Shown one piece after another: positions 43,996 through 54,696 of a DNA stretch of 64,000 nt. Positions within the stretch are counted from its first letter, which is position 1; every line of letters starts with the position of its first letter. Under the pieces are notes generated by a model, which searched no databases, had not been told where the DNA came from, and saw nothing but the letters and a program-made list of their open reading frames with translations. The translations under genes were made by a program, and so were the position numbers. This DNA comes from Diploptera punctata (taxonomy: Eukaryota > Arthropoda > Insecta > Blattodea > Blaberidae): NCBI GenBank assembly GCA_030220185.1, contig JASPKZ010007537.1:83501-147500 (forward strand). Reading direction: 5' to 3'.

Positions 43996-45159
43996 ATGAC
44001 ATATCTAAAACTTCGAATTCGCAGGGATGACAGTGCATTTTGGAGACCAAAGGGATAGTATGTGACCTGTTGCTAATGGGTTTTTACCATTTACAAACTC
44101 TAGAAATGCAATTTAATCCGACCAAATCCTGCACCTGCATGTCCATGCATGGTCCCTGCATAGTGCTACGTCATGTGAGGGCGAAGAACAAATTCTTGAC
44201 GCTATACTTGATAGCTATCAGCTAGCGGAGAAAACCCCAACAGAAAAATCAACGTCCTTCAGGATCGCTGGATGGTGGGCTTAGGGCTGGCTACCCTACG
44301 CTGTATATAAAAAAAATGACTAGGAAACCCAAAGAATCAAATAAAATCGGACAGATAGAGATGCCTGGAAGAGGGTTCTACACTCAGATTCAACCCAGGA
44401 AGTTACTGTGTGTTTGGAATAGGGAACTGGGTTGCCATTTTAACAGTATTTTCTTGAGATAAGTCCTTATATAAAACTGAAGAATGCAATACAGCAGGTA
44501 CATAGTTGTAAGTTGTAGCTGTCCAAGCCACCTCCTCTTAAAGAAAAAACAGTTACCACTTGTCACTGAGCTCTTGCGGATATGTACTATTTTGTGTGAA
44601 AGAGTCGACTCTCATATTTACTATAAAACTTGTTTGCATACCGTAAAAGAAAAACAATGTTTTTCAAATGACTAGTACATAGATTTGCCGCTCCACCCCT
44701 CCTTATCAAACAAATACTGTTATTATGAGTTTGGCAACATCTACCCTCTGTGGGTAGGGGGATACTGGCATAGCTCATAAGGTCTGTAGTAACTTCTTGG
44801 GTTGAATTAGAGTGTAAGGGAAGCAGACTCGAATGGGAGTATATTGTTGCTGCTGATGAGAGTGCATTTTGTCCAAGACAATTTCCTGACCTCAAGCCAG
44901 TGCGTTTTACAAGAATATCTTGATTCCGAGACTGCAGTCTATACTGCAGAAGTGCTTTTTCTTCGAGTTCGTGCAACTTTAGTGGCTGTTTTCTATAACC
45001 TGCACATTTTAACGCATCGCATACTTATTAGTAAGCAGATTCAATCTCTGCAATCAGACGTCGGAGAGTTTTAACGTCAGTAAATATAACACATCAACTA
45101 ATGGAAACGATGCTCGATGAATAGAACTCAATTTCAAAACGGTTCTTACAAAATGGTTC
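43996..45159. other. Unrecognised region with a 129-codon minus-strand frame
   Basis: The frame 44976-44587 (MHELEEKALLQYRLQSRNQD...) has no motif I know; no membrane or signal segment stands out. A line of it (CAACCCAAGAAGTTACT) has a weak echo at 44396-44412. May be chance or an old pseudogene. Confidence 0.35.
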
Positions 45160-45528
45160 TCACAATATGGTGAATCTACAAGATCCTTCTTGTGGATCGG
45201 GTATGAATGTATTGAAGTTTGTATGCACACGACACACACTCGATTGACTGATATGAAGCTCACGTGCAGCTTGGCGGATTGATTTTTGTGCGCTAGCGTC
45301 GAACGCCTCCACATTTCTCTTCGTTGTTTCTGCATCCGTGCTAATGCGAGGTCTTCCAGGAGGTTTGATTTTCTGCATCCTTCCCGTTTCCAGTAGTCGT
45401 TTTCTCCACTTCCCCACAGTCGACGGCTGCGATGCTACGTTAAACTCACGTCTTGCAGTCTCACGATCATTAGCATACGTTATTGCCCATGCAGCAATTG
45501 TAATTTGCTGTTGCATATTCAACGCCAT
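45160..45528 (-). pseudogene. Mariner-type transposase N-terminus (helix-turn-helix)
   Basis: 122 codons open: QITIAAWAITYANDRETARR, PSTVGKWRKRLLETGRMQKI, KPPGRPRISTDAETTKRNVE and KSIRQAARELHISQSSVCRV. This is the two-part DNA-binding region of DUF4817-type insect mariner-like transposases, with the GRP linker. It stops after HTNFNTF; no catalytic DDE/D part is visible. I could not find inverted ends. Confidence 0.7.
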
Positions 45529-45529
45529 T

Positions 45530-45894
45530 TTTACTAATGACGTAAGTTATACACTGTTTTGTTTTATTCCATTGTTGTAATTTGAATAATTGCTCTTCCA
45601 ACGGTAATTTCATATTTCCTGTAATGGTAATATTTTCATCACACAACGCGATCAAACGTAGAGCCATATTTATGATGCACCCCGTAGTTTCCGTGGAAAT
45701 AATTGAACAAAAATATGACTTGAGTTTATGCAAACCTTCCATATGGAGATAAATTCTGTGGCATTAGGGTAAAATTCCTATTTTAGTGATTTTTATTTTG
45801 TAGATTAGCATGTCAGAAATACAACATATTTATTCCTCTATTATAAGGGTAAAGTTCTTAAGTGATAGCTAATTTCTTATGGTAGATATCTATT
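45530..45894. other. No recognisable feature
   Basis: A 90-codon minus-strand frame (45742-45470) overlaps the transposase remnant and has no motif. Confidence 0.45.
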
Positions 45895-46213
45895 GTCCAC
45901 CGCTATGGTCTCGAGGTAGCGTGCTGCCTTGTCACGCAGCGGGCCCGGGTTCAATCCCGGTCGGGGCAGTTTTTCTGGGTGAGGTTTTTATCGGAGTTTT
46001 TCCTTACCTGTAAGACAAATGTCACGAAAACTTTAAGGCCCAAACGGTCTCCGAAATCATATGCCATCAGCATCGTCATTATCCGTACCATTATCATCAT
46101 CATCCTTCACCGGTGTGGAAAACAACGGGAAGCTACCACACCTACAATTCCCTAGTAAAGCTGCAAAGCATAGCATGAAAATGCTATGATTGCAGTGAAA
46201 GGCCTGCCCTCGA
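45895..46213 (+). repeat. SINE-C, full length
   Basis: Head GTCCACCGCTATGGTCTCGA, box B GGTTCAATCCC, core, tail CACCGGTGTGGAAAACAACG, ends GATTGCAGTGAAAGGCCTGC. Confidence 0.9.
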
Positions 46214-46864
46214 GAAGAATTACTACGGATGGTTGGTCAGAAGTAATGAAAATCTCTGATTATTAATAAGTTATTTGAATATTAATAAACTCTTGTGAAA
46301 AGTTGTGTTTTAAGACTTGTGTATGTTACCCTATGGCCACAGAATTATTGCCAGCTTTACGTAGTCTATCATCTATATGCTAATTCTTCATTTATCTTAT
46401 ATTGTAAAATTCATATCCATTAACGCCAATTAATACAACTAATCGTATTGTCCACAATTAACACATCAGTTACAATCTTACATTTTGTAATTTTAATTAC
46501 AATGATGCATTCTTAGTATTTTTAGTACATTTGTACATGGAAGCACATTCGTGATTTTCCAAATGATATTCTCGTGAAGAGACAGTTCATTCTTAATTCT
46601 ATATTATCAAGTAAATATAGCCTCAAGCGAACCTAAATGTATTTTATTAAAATACTTTCGTAATAAATTAATATAATATATAATTAAAATTAAATCTGTG
46701 ACAAAACCATTGGCTAATATCTCAGAAGGTACTAATTTAAGGTTCAAATAGAAACAAATAGCCCATTAAATATACTGAAACTATTTTCAAAACTTTTTGC
46801 AATCTATAAAAACCTTAAAATATGATAAACTCACCATTTTACACGCTTTATATTAGCTTGACCT
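46214..46864. other. No recognisable feature
   Basis: AT-rich; no match seen. Confidence 0.5.
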
Positions 46865-47130
46865 ATATTTATCTATCTATCTATCTATCCATCTATCTAT
46901 CTATGTAACGGAATCATTCAACGCGATTTTCACCCACTTAAAATCATTGGATCGACTGGAAACTTTGCATTCTTGTAAAGGGCCCGTGATAATATAATAA
47001 TTTCATATTCTTTTTTCTAAAATCCTGGCCAGAATCATCAGAAAGTAAAAAAAAATGTCTTTGTATCTATGTAACGGAATCTTTGAACAAGATTTTCACC
47101 CACTTAGAAACATTGGATCGACTTGAAAAT
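46865..47130. repeat. (CTAT)n followed by two diverged ~60-bp direct repeats
   Basis: (CTAT)n to 46906, then TATGTAACGGAATCATTCAA with GATTTTCACCCACTTA, repeated from 47068 as TATGTAACGGAATCTTTGAA with the same continuation. Confidence 0.75.
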
Positions 47131-47457
47131 ATGTAATTCGACATCAATGTCGAAATATTTCTTCTTCTTCTTCTATTTATGATTTTTACATTTTGTTCTT
47201 AGAGACTTTACTTTTACCAATACCTGTTTATTATCAAACATATTAATTGATATGATTTTCTTTTTGTTGATAACTCTAGTTTTATTCTATATGTGTTGGA
47301 GATGATTTTTTGTTGACCACTTTAATTTTATTCCAAGCGTGTTGGAAATTAAAATTATTTTTCATTTTTCTAGTTCGCTTTTCTAATAAAGCGTGTTGTT
47401 TTAGTTTTTTAAAACTATTATTTATTAATTGATTTTTCAAATTATTTAACACAAATA

Positions 47458-47720
47458 CTAACTAACTAACTAACTCACTGGCTCTATCGAACCCGTAGGT
47501 TAATGACCGCGCGGACATAAGGTCTCCATGTACCCGTAACCTTAGCTAATGTTTTCCAATCATCTCCTGTATAATCTATTCCCTCAAATCATGGATAATG
47601 TTATTCTCCCACCTCATTCTTGATCTACCAACAGGGCGTTTTCCCTCTGGTTTTCCTACCAGAAGCTTCCATGCACCTCTTTCATCCCCCATACGTGTCC
47701 TGCCCATCTACGTCTAACAT
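47458..47720 (-). pseudogene. LINE-A 3' end with (AGTT)n tail
   Basis: The usual C-terminus on the minus strand, decayed. The tail is (AACT)n on the plus strand rather than (ACTT)n. Confidence 0.8.
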
Positions 47721-47747
47721 TCATATTTAAAATTAATAACTATAATA

Positions 47748-47985
47748 TTGAGTGATTCCGGGTTATGTGGCCGTGGTCCATAGTTGGTGTTGATACCAGA
47801 CGTTTCGCCCTCAACTGCGGAGGGCATCTTCAGTGGCGAGTGCTTCTAGGCGTGTTTCCTGGTCGGAAGACCAGGAAACACGCCTAGAAGCACTCGCCAC
47901 TGAAGATGCCCTCCGCAGTTGAGGGCGAAACGTCTGGTATCAACACCAACTATGGACCACGGCCACATAACCCGGAATCACTCAA
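47748..47985. repeat. Perfect palindrome, two 117-bp arms, 4-base loop
   Basis: Arms 47748-47864 and 47869-47985 are identical after inversion, checked base by base; loop GGAA. It is followed by TTACCGGCCGTGAAAGCC, the inverse of the module at 42841-42856. Contains a hammerhead-like core in each arm. Foldback retroelement end, or a sequencing/assembly fold-back. Confidence 0.9.
47900..47936 (+). ncRNA. Hammerhead-ribozyme-like core (candidate)
   Basis: CTGAAGA (47900-47906), one extra T, stem GCCCTC/GAGGGC with a 7-base loop, then GAAAC and GTC (47932-47934), followed by TGG that can pair with the CCA before the core. This fits CUGANGA-stem II-GAAA-...-UH. Deviations: the extra U before stem II and almost no helix III, so self-cleavage would probably need a dimer. 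The inverse copy is at 47799-47833 on the minus strand. Confidence 0.45.
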
Positions 47986-48449
47986 CATTATGATTACCGG
48001 CCGTGAAAGCCTGCATTCAACAATTAATAACTATGTTTCATATATCATTTTGAGAGCACATCACAGTTTATGTAAAAATATTAATGGATGCTTTAGCCCT
48101 TATATACTTTCATTTGAATCATTTTGACTTAACCTTTTTCATGAAATGAATATTTATTTCTCAGCTAGGGATAAGTATACATTTAAGACACGTTCATATA
48201 ATTATTATCTCGAAATTTAAACAATAATACAATTTCATTGTATAATACTGAGAATTAAGAGTAATACTCGTAATTTACAGTAATGCAAAGTCATTCTTCT
48301 CAAGCCCACCACTTAGGAAGGGAATGAGTAGTCTATAATGGAACACAGAGAATAATAGGCCTATAATCCAGATGATGATTCCTAGAAGACGTGAATTAAA
48401 GTGAGCTATTGTTCTAGGAATGGAGTCGTATCCTCACATCCCTGTTCTT
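47986..48449. other. No gene seen
   Basis: The first ~35 bases continue the palindrome module; the rest is AT-rich without match. Confidence 0.5.
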
Positions 48450-48564
48450 AATAATAATAATAATAATAGCTTTATTTTACCTGGCAGAGTTAAGGCCTTA
48501 AGGCCTTGTCTACCACTCAACCAGGTTAAAAAAAAATACAAAAGAAAAGTCTTAAATCTAAATT

Positions 48565-48621
<57 letters not shown>

Positions 48622-49350
48622 GATTACAAGTTATGAATACAATACAATTAATATTTATAATGTATTTTGATTTACTCTAAATTTAACGAATTAAATATAT
48701 AATATGTACAAGATATATAAAAAAACAAGGAAAAGATTAATGACATAGTATAAAATTAAATAAATAGAGAAAAATTAATTATTAGACAACAGGTAACTGT
48801 ATAAGCGTGACTTAAAGGTGCCAAGTGTGCGGCAACCGCTGATATCTTGAGGAAGGAGATTCCAGGAGCGGGCGGAGGTTACTGTGAAGGAAGTAGAATA
48901 GGAGGAAGTGCTATGAAGAGGAATTGTTAGCAGACTGCTATCTTGTGACCTAGTGTCAATATTGTGGTAGGAGGATAACTTCTCAAATCTGGACGCCAGG
49001 TAAGTAGGAATGTAGGAATTCAGAAGCTTGAAAAGTAGCGAAAGAGAGTGCAATTTACGTCTGTCAGTAAGACGGAGCCAAGAGAGGTTATTAAAGTGTT
49101 CGGAAATATGGTCATAACGGCGGATATTGAAATGAATCGAATGCAAGCATTATGAACACGCTGCAGTCTCTGCGACAAGGCATAGTTTAGATCATTATAT
49201 ATAATGTCACAATAATCGAAGTGTGGTAACACAAGATTCTGCACTAGGATTTGTTTTAACGAAACTGGGAGAAAATTCTTTAAACGTCTAAGATAATGTA
49301 AGATGGAGAAAGTCTTTTTACATATGTGTTTCACTTGTGTTTGCCAGGTC
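48450..49350 (-). mobile_element. LINE-F, longest copy (RT C-terminus and 3' UTR)
   Basis: Minus strand: VKHICKKTFSILHYLRRLKN, FLPVSLKQILVQNLVLPHFD, YCDIIYNDLNYALSQRLQRV, HNACIRFI, a shift, then NNLSWLRLTDRRKLHSLSLL and PTYLASRFEKL up to LYSYLLSNN-stop. The HFDYCD and RxxHNACIRFI blocks fit CR1/L2-type LINEs. The 3' UTR holds (TA)n (48569-48618), the stem CCTGGCAGAGTTAAGGCC ... CCACTCAACCAGG, and (AAT)n. Upstream RT core missing. Confidence 0.83.
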
Positions 49351-49432
49351 TTGCTCTTTAGGGGTCAGAATGTATAATTTTATAATAAAATGTTCGAGTA
49401 AGGAATAGCATTGCCATGTATGTATAAATCCA

Positions 49433-50190
49433 GGAATAAGAATGGATAATAAAGTGTGCATAAATAATCTTCTATTTGCTGACGATGTAATCATAATACA
49501 GAAAAATGAAGACGACTTACAGAAATCAATGCATGCATTAAATGAAATATGTAAATTATACGATCTAAAGATTTCTGTAAGGAAAACGAAGACCATGGCT
49601 TTTAGAGGAAGAGATCCAGTGAGAACCAAAATTATTTTAGAAAATCAAAATATAGAACAGGTGTCTAGTTTCAAATATTTGGGCTGTGATGTTGGTACAA
49701 TGTGGAAAGAGATATTGATTCCAAAATAAATAAATTTCCGACGGTGTGTGGAACAATACAGAGAACATTCAAAAAAAATAAATTAGAAAAGAAACCAAGA
49801 TAAAAATGTATAATGTTATGGCGGTTCCCACAATATTGTATGGATGTGAAACTTGGGCTCCAGTGAAAAGACAGAAGGATAGAATACAGACGGCAGAGAT
49901 GCGGTTCCTAAGACAAGTAAAAGATGTACAAGACTTGATAGAATAAGAATGAGGATATAAGAGAAGAATTGAAAGTACAGCCTTTATTGGATAAAGTCAC
50001 GAATTACAAACAGAAATGGATTGATCACATGGATGGAATGAGTAAGGAGAGATATCCATTGTTAGCCAGGAACTATCAAGCAAGAGGAAGGCGTGATGTT
50101 GGAAGACCTAGAAGACGTTGGGCTGATTCAATATGAAGTCGGAACGGGCAATTGCCTAATCCCTGGAGTGATGATGATGATGATGTATGT
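49433..50190 (+). pseudogene. LINE-B copy 1, intact catalytic box
   Basis: Open 49442-49729: NKVCINNLLFADDVIIIQKN (F-A-D-D catalytic box), KISVRKTKTMAFRGRDPVRT, SSFKYLGCDVG, then an indel shifts the frame. Downstream pieces: VMAVPTILYGCETWAP, MRFLRQVK, GRRDVGRPRRRWADS. Ends CCTAATCCCTGGAGTGATGATG. Confidence 0.85.
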
Positions 50191-50892
50191 ATAATAAATT
50201 TTGATCCAAAAAAAAAAGTAAAGAGAAAACTCTGTATCTTAGAATTTTGTTTATCAAAGCCAGCAGGTTTGGTATTCTCTCCTAGCATTGGCATAACTTG
50301 TAACTCACTTCTAAAAACAAAAGTAATGGCTTTTCATGGAAAATACCCTGTACGTAGCAAAATGAGGAAGTTGACTGTGAAAAGAAAGCCATATATGAGC
50401 CAACAATTAACTATTACAAAGATAAATACCAATTAGATAGTATAACTGTTACATGATTGATGATCGGGGCAAGAGGTACTATACCAGGATTCTTAGCTAA
50501 ATTTTGGAATTCCTTAGATTTGGACACGGTGTGCCTTTCTAAAAATTTCCATCGCTGCCATTAGAGGATCAATTTCAATTTTAAGAAACAATCTTTACAA
50601 AATTTCTACTTTATAGTATGTATATTTCAATTACAATTTGAAAATGTTTAATGTATTTACAAAATGTATTTCACCAATTTCAAAAATTAATTGTCTGTAT
50701 CATTTTATCCTTGAGGCAATCCTCTAATGAGGAAAGTTGTATATAGTAATAAAATACTGGAGAGTAAATGCATTTACTTGTAATCTTGGATATACATTAA
50801 CATATTTGGAATAAGTAGACATATCAAATGAAATTATTAATTTTAATAAAACCATGTGAATAAAAAATGCATTAATTGAAACTTTCACTAGT

Positions 50893-51521
50893 CATCATCA
50901 TCATCATCACTCCAGGGATTAGGCAATTGCCCGTTCCGACTTCATAATGCATCAGCCCAACGTCTTCTAGGTCTTCCAACATCACGCCTTCCTCTTGCTT
51001 GATAATTTCTGGCTAACAATGGATATCTCTCCTTGCTCATTCCATCCATGTGATCAATCCATTTCTGTCTGTAAATCGTGTATTTATCCAATAAAGGCTG
51101 TACTTTCAATTCTTCTCTTATATCCTCATTTCTTATTCTATCAAGTCTTGTACATCCTTTTACTTGTCTTAGGAACCGCATCTCTGCCGTCTGTATTCTA
51201 TCCTTCTGTCTTTTCACTGGAGCCCAAGTTTCACATCCATACAATATTGTGGGAACCGCCATAACATTATACATTTTTATCTTGGTTTCTTTTCTAATTT
51301 TATTTTTGAATGTTCTCTGTATTGTTCCACACACCGTCTGAAATTTATTTATTTTGGAGTCAATATCTCTTTCCACATTGTAGCCAATATCACAGCCCAA
51401 ATATTTGAAACTAGACACCTGTTCTATACTTTGATTTTCTAAAATAATTTTGGTTCTCACTGGATCTCTTCCTCTAAAAGCCATGGTCTTCGTTTTCCTT
51501 ACAGAAATTTTTAGATCGTAT
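50893..51521 (-). mobile_element. LINE-B copy 2, 180-codon open frame, 13-bp TSD
   Basis: AACTTTCACTAGT at 50880-50892 and 51522-51534. The frame 51484-50942 is unbroken: MAFRGRDPVRTKIILENQSI, VPTILYGCETWAPVKRQKDR, MRFLRQVKGCTRLDRIRNED, GRRDVGRPRRRWADAL-stop. Starts just after the catalytic box. Opposite in orientation to copy 1 and 700 bp away. Confidence 0.92.
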
Positions 51522-51535
51522 AACTTTCACTAGTC

Positions 51536-52090
51536 CAGACAGATATCAGAGTACGGTTATAGAAAAAACCTTAGCAATACCTGCACTTTGCTACGGCAGT
51601 GAAGCATGGACTCAGAGGAAAGTGGAGGGAAGCAGGATAACTTCTAGTGAAATGAGATTTATGAGAAATACAGCAGGATACACCACGAAGGATTACTAAA
51701 GCAATGATGTCTTAAAGGAACTATGTTTGAACCAGTTATTAAGTGCATGCAAGAATATCAGAACAATTGGATGAATCGTTTGCGACGAATGAGTTCATAT
51801 AGAGTTTCAAAAGCTATGCTTCGTTATTGTCTAATAGGGAAGAGATCTCTGGGTCATCCAAGAAGTGCTGGATACAAAATTCATCAGTGAGATCGTAACA
51901 GGCCTAAGGCTTGTATGGAAGAAGAAGAAGCCAAAAAGATTGAAACTTCAGAGATGCGTTTCCCGAGGTCTGTAGCTGGATATTTTTTAGATCATAAAGG
52001 AAATGAAAATAAAGTCCCTGAACAGTCAGGATACAAAAGAGTAAAGAAAAATCTATAAAAAGTCCGGAATAGAACTGGGTTTATTTTGAC
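51536..52090 (+). pseudogene. LINE-R 3' end plus a second LINE scrap
   Basis: VIEKTLAIPALCYGSEAWTQ, ITSSEMRFMRNTAGYTTKDY-stop, then shifted pieces, ending GATCGTAACAGGCCTAAGGC and (GAA)n at 51934. A further fragment follows: KIETSEMRFPRSVAGYFLDH. The R terminus is the LINE part of Repeat-D. Confidence 0.7.
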
Positions 52091-52381
52091 ATCTGAGCTA
52101 CCCCGTTTGTCATGTACGTTGTTACTGTTTGAAATAGTTTCGAACAACTGTTTTTAAAAATCTTGTAAGCATTTTAGTGTAATGTATTTTATTTCGGAAT
52201 CAATATGTAACTTAATTTTACTCAATGGTAGATCAAGCAGTTTATCCATAACAAAACCTGACACTATAGATTAGATTAGAGTTGACATCAATTCATATCC
52301 TTCTGCTTACTGTCAATAACAGTCAATCTGATATCTCCAAACCTTTAGTCACCGGGAATACCAAAGCTTTGATCCATCAAC

Positions 52382-52382
<1 letters not shown>
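52091..52382. other. No recognisable feature
   Basis: Nothing recognised. Confidence 0.5.
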
Positions 52383-52457
<75 letters not shown>

Positions 52458-52498
52458 TAAATATAATAATAATGATAATAATGATAATAATAATAATA

Positions 52499-52531
<33 letters not shown>
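52383..52531. repeat. (AAT)n to (ATT)n inverted microsatellite
   Basis: About 115 bases of AAT-type repeat followed directly by about 30 bases of its inverse, able to fold back. Confidence 0.95.
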
Positions 52532-52686
52532 TAATGTAGTCCAAACTTGAGCTGTTGTCATGACATGTTATTAAATGTGTGTGTGTTGTGAATTCCATGG
52601 TAACTGACGTAATAAATGCAACAAAATAAGGTAACAATTTATTTGTGTAGCGTTCAGATAGTAGGACATTACTTTTTATCTTCAAA

Positions 52687-52688
<2 letters not shown>

Positions 52689-52744
<56 letters not shown>
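52689..52744. repeat. (TG)n(TA)n compound microsatellite
   Basis: 16 TG units then about 12 TA units. Confidence 0.95.
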
Positions 52745-52745
<1 letters not shown>

Positions 52746-53237
52746 GGTTTCAATTTCTTTAACAGAATATATGATCAGAAGGCAGATATAACGTACAGTC
52801 GACTAGACCATCAAACAGCAATCCCATTGGAGCAATGGAAGTCCATAACTTTATTTTCGTGCAAAAAGAATGACATTGTTTATTTCGAATTTGAAAATGG
52901 ATAAAGAAACTTGATGTTAGTTGTACAGTTTTAGGAAGTTTTTATATTTAATATCAATCTGAAAAATCACTGTTTTTAACACCTAGGGCCAGTCAAGTCA
53001 CCGCAGTATATACGGTATATATTTGTTTCTCCCAATGTTTATCTGATTAAAAAAAAAATACTTTGTAATGCATCTCCCAAAGGTGGTGATCCCTGAACTT
53101 TTCTACTCGTGACCCACGCTACGCCCTCGTTTATTTACCTTTGTCTGACATTTCGCCTGTTGAACTCGAGTAGGAAATGTTAAACGAAAAATCATTTACT
53201 GGAAAATATTTAAGATATTTAAAGAAACAGCGTAAAT
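52745..53237. other. No gene; possible hAT scrap
   Basis: GGTGGTGATCCCTGAACTTT and TACTCGTGACCCAC (about 53080-53118) resemble a hAT terminus but have no partner end. Confidence 0.4.
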
Positions 53238-53910
53238 TTTTCTTCTTCTTCTTCCTTCCAAGTATTAGGCCAAGGCCTGTTACGATCCTATAGAAAATTT
53301 TCCCTCCAGCGTTTCATAGGACGGCCCAGTGATCTTCGTCCTCTTGGTATGTAATTATAAACTTAAATTGTTCTTATCTTTACATTAATACAAGAAACTA
53401 AATTTTCTTCTTCTTCTTCTTCTTCTTCTCCTCCCTTTCAAGTATTAGGCCAAGGCCTGTTACGATCCTATAGAACATTTTCACTCCAGCGTCTTCCGGG
53501 AAATTCTCGTATAAGACTTGAAAGCATAATAATAGTCCCTTCGATTGGTTGCTGGCCAAAGGAAGGCAAGACCAGTGATGGGGCTGCCATCTTATAGCCT
53601 CTGGTCAGGCTTTTCTGGAGAAGAAAAGAAAATAAAGGAAAGAAGAAATGGAAGAAAGGAAAGACTCCCTAGCCCTCGGATGCCCTAATAGTGTCGGGGT
53701 CGGAAAAACAAGAGTTAACCAAGAGAGGTTAGATAGTAAAGTTAAAACAGTCTGGTATAAGTAAGTGGAAGAAAGGAAGAAATACCAGATCGGTTAAAGA
53801 TAAAAGTAAGGAGCAAAACACAAGTAAGTGGAAGCAATGTTTTGCTCAGCTTGGGCACCTTGTGGTCGCCATCCACATATCCCCTAGATGGGGACCCCTG
53901 AGGGTATACT
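53238..53910. repeat. Repeat-D, two successive copies
   Basis: 53238-53340 holds the LINE 3'-end part only (to CGGCCCAGTGATCTTCGTCC). 53400-53910 holds both parts, with an extra ~50 bp (GTCTGGTATAAGTAAGTGG) near the end. Confidence 0.78.
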
Positions 53911-53982
53911 TATTATTTAGGAAAGTAAAGAAATAAAAATTAGACATTAAAAGACTTTTAATGTAATTTAAAGTATAAAACG

Positions 53983-54182
53983 AAATTAAACATAGAATCA
54001 ACTCTGGAAACGAATGTTCTTATGCATTACAGAGTCATCCCAACTTTTCTTAAAGAAAATGTTAAACTAAACTATATAAAACAGTGATATTTCCAGATGT
54101 TTCATATGGATGGGAAACATGGCTGTTGCTTTATGAGAGAAGAAAAGATTGCGAGTATTCGAGAATAAAGTATCTAAGGAAA
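53983..54182 (+). pseudogene. LINE-A fragment, internal, decayed
   Basis: NEIKHRINSGNECSYALQ, then LYKTVIFPDVSYGWETWLLL and YSRIKYLRKYY. No 3' end. Confidence 0.7.
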
Positions 54183-54215
54183 TATTACAACTATATTTGA
54201 AGAGAAAAATTATAC

Positions 54216-54288
54216 GCTCACACCGGGACTTGAACCCGGGACCGTTGGTTCTCCAGACCAAGTGCTCTACCAACTGAGCTACCTGAGC
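54216..54288 (-). other. tRNA-like segment T1
   Basis: 73 bases. Box A TAGCTCAGTTGG, box B GGTTCAAGTCC, 7-base loop CTGGAGA (GGA at the anticodon place). Acceptor pairing weakened by a change (TGTGAGC), and the anticodon stem has 6 pairs, not 5. Likely a SINE-type tRNA relative. Confidence 0.6.
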
Positions 54289-54320
54289 AAGTACCGATCT
54301 AAACGCAAATCCTTCTCTAT

Positions 54321-54507
54321 GGCCCTGGGGTCGACTCAGCCTCTAACGGAAATGAGTACCAGACGCTTGTTCTGGGGGTAAAGGCGGCCGTCACGCAGGG
54401 CTGACAACCCGGCTGACATAAAGTGCCGATTGTCTAGAAAAAGTGGGAGCCTTAACCTCCTACTACCCCAAGGGCCTCCGGGTCTGTTGTGGGATCACTT
54501 TACTTTA
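54321..54507 (+). repeat. SINE-A, 5'-truncated, inside T unit 1
   Basis: GGCCCTGGGGTCGACTCAGC to CACTTTACTTTA. Interrupts CCTTCTCTATATACATTG, which is whole in unit 2. Confidence 0.88.
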
Positions 54508-54696
54508 TATACATTGTAATTCCCGTCCACCAAATGCTATGAAGCCATGCTTCTATCTTGCAAATGACGGCTCCTTTATTAAGAAGACATATTTGGGAAT
54601 TATACATTACAGCCAGTACGGCTTTTTTCATGTTATTATTGTTGATTTCGTACATCTCAATGATGGATAAATCATATTTGAAGAGAAAAATTATAC

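Noticed and set aside
43996..45742. Host gene with exons at 44.6 and 45.5 kb
   Set aside because: No splice-supported continuity is visible; the 45.5-kb part is a transposase remnant.
47748..47985. CRISPR-like or phage attachment palindrome
   Set aside because: The window is eukaryotic and there is no repeat-spacer spacing; the foldback retroelement reading explains it better.
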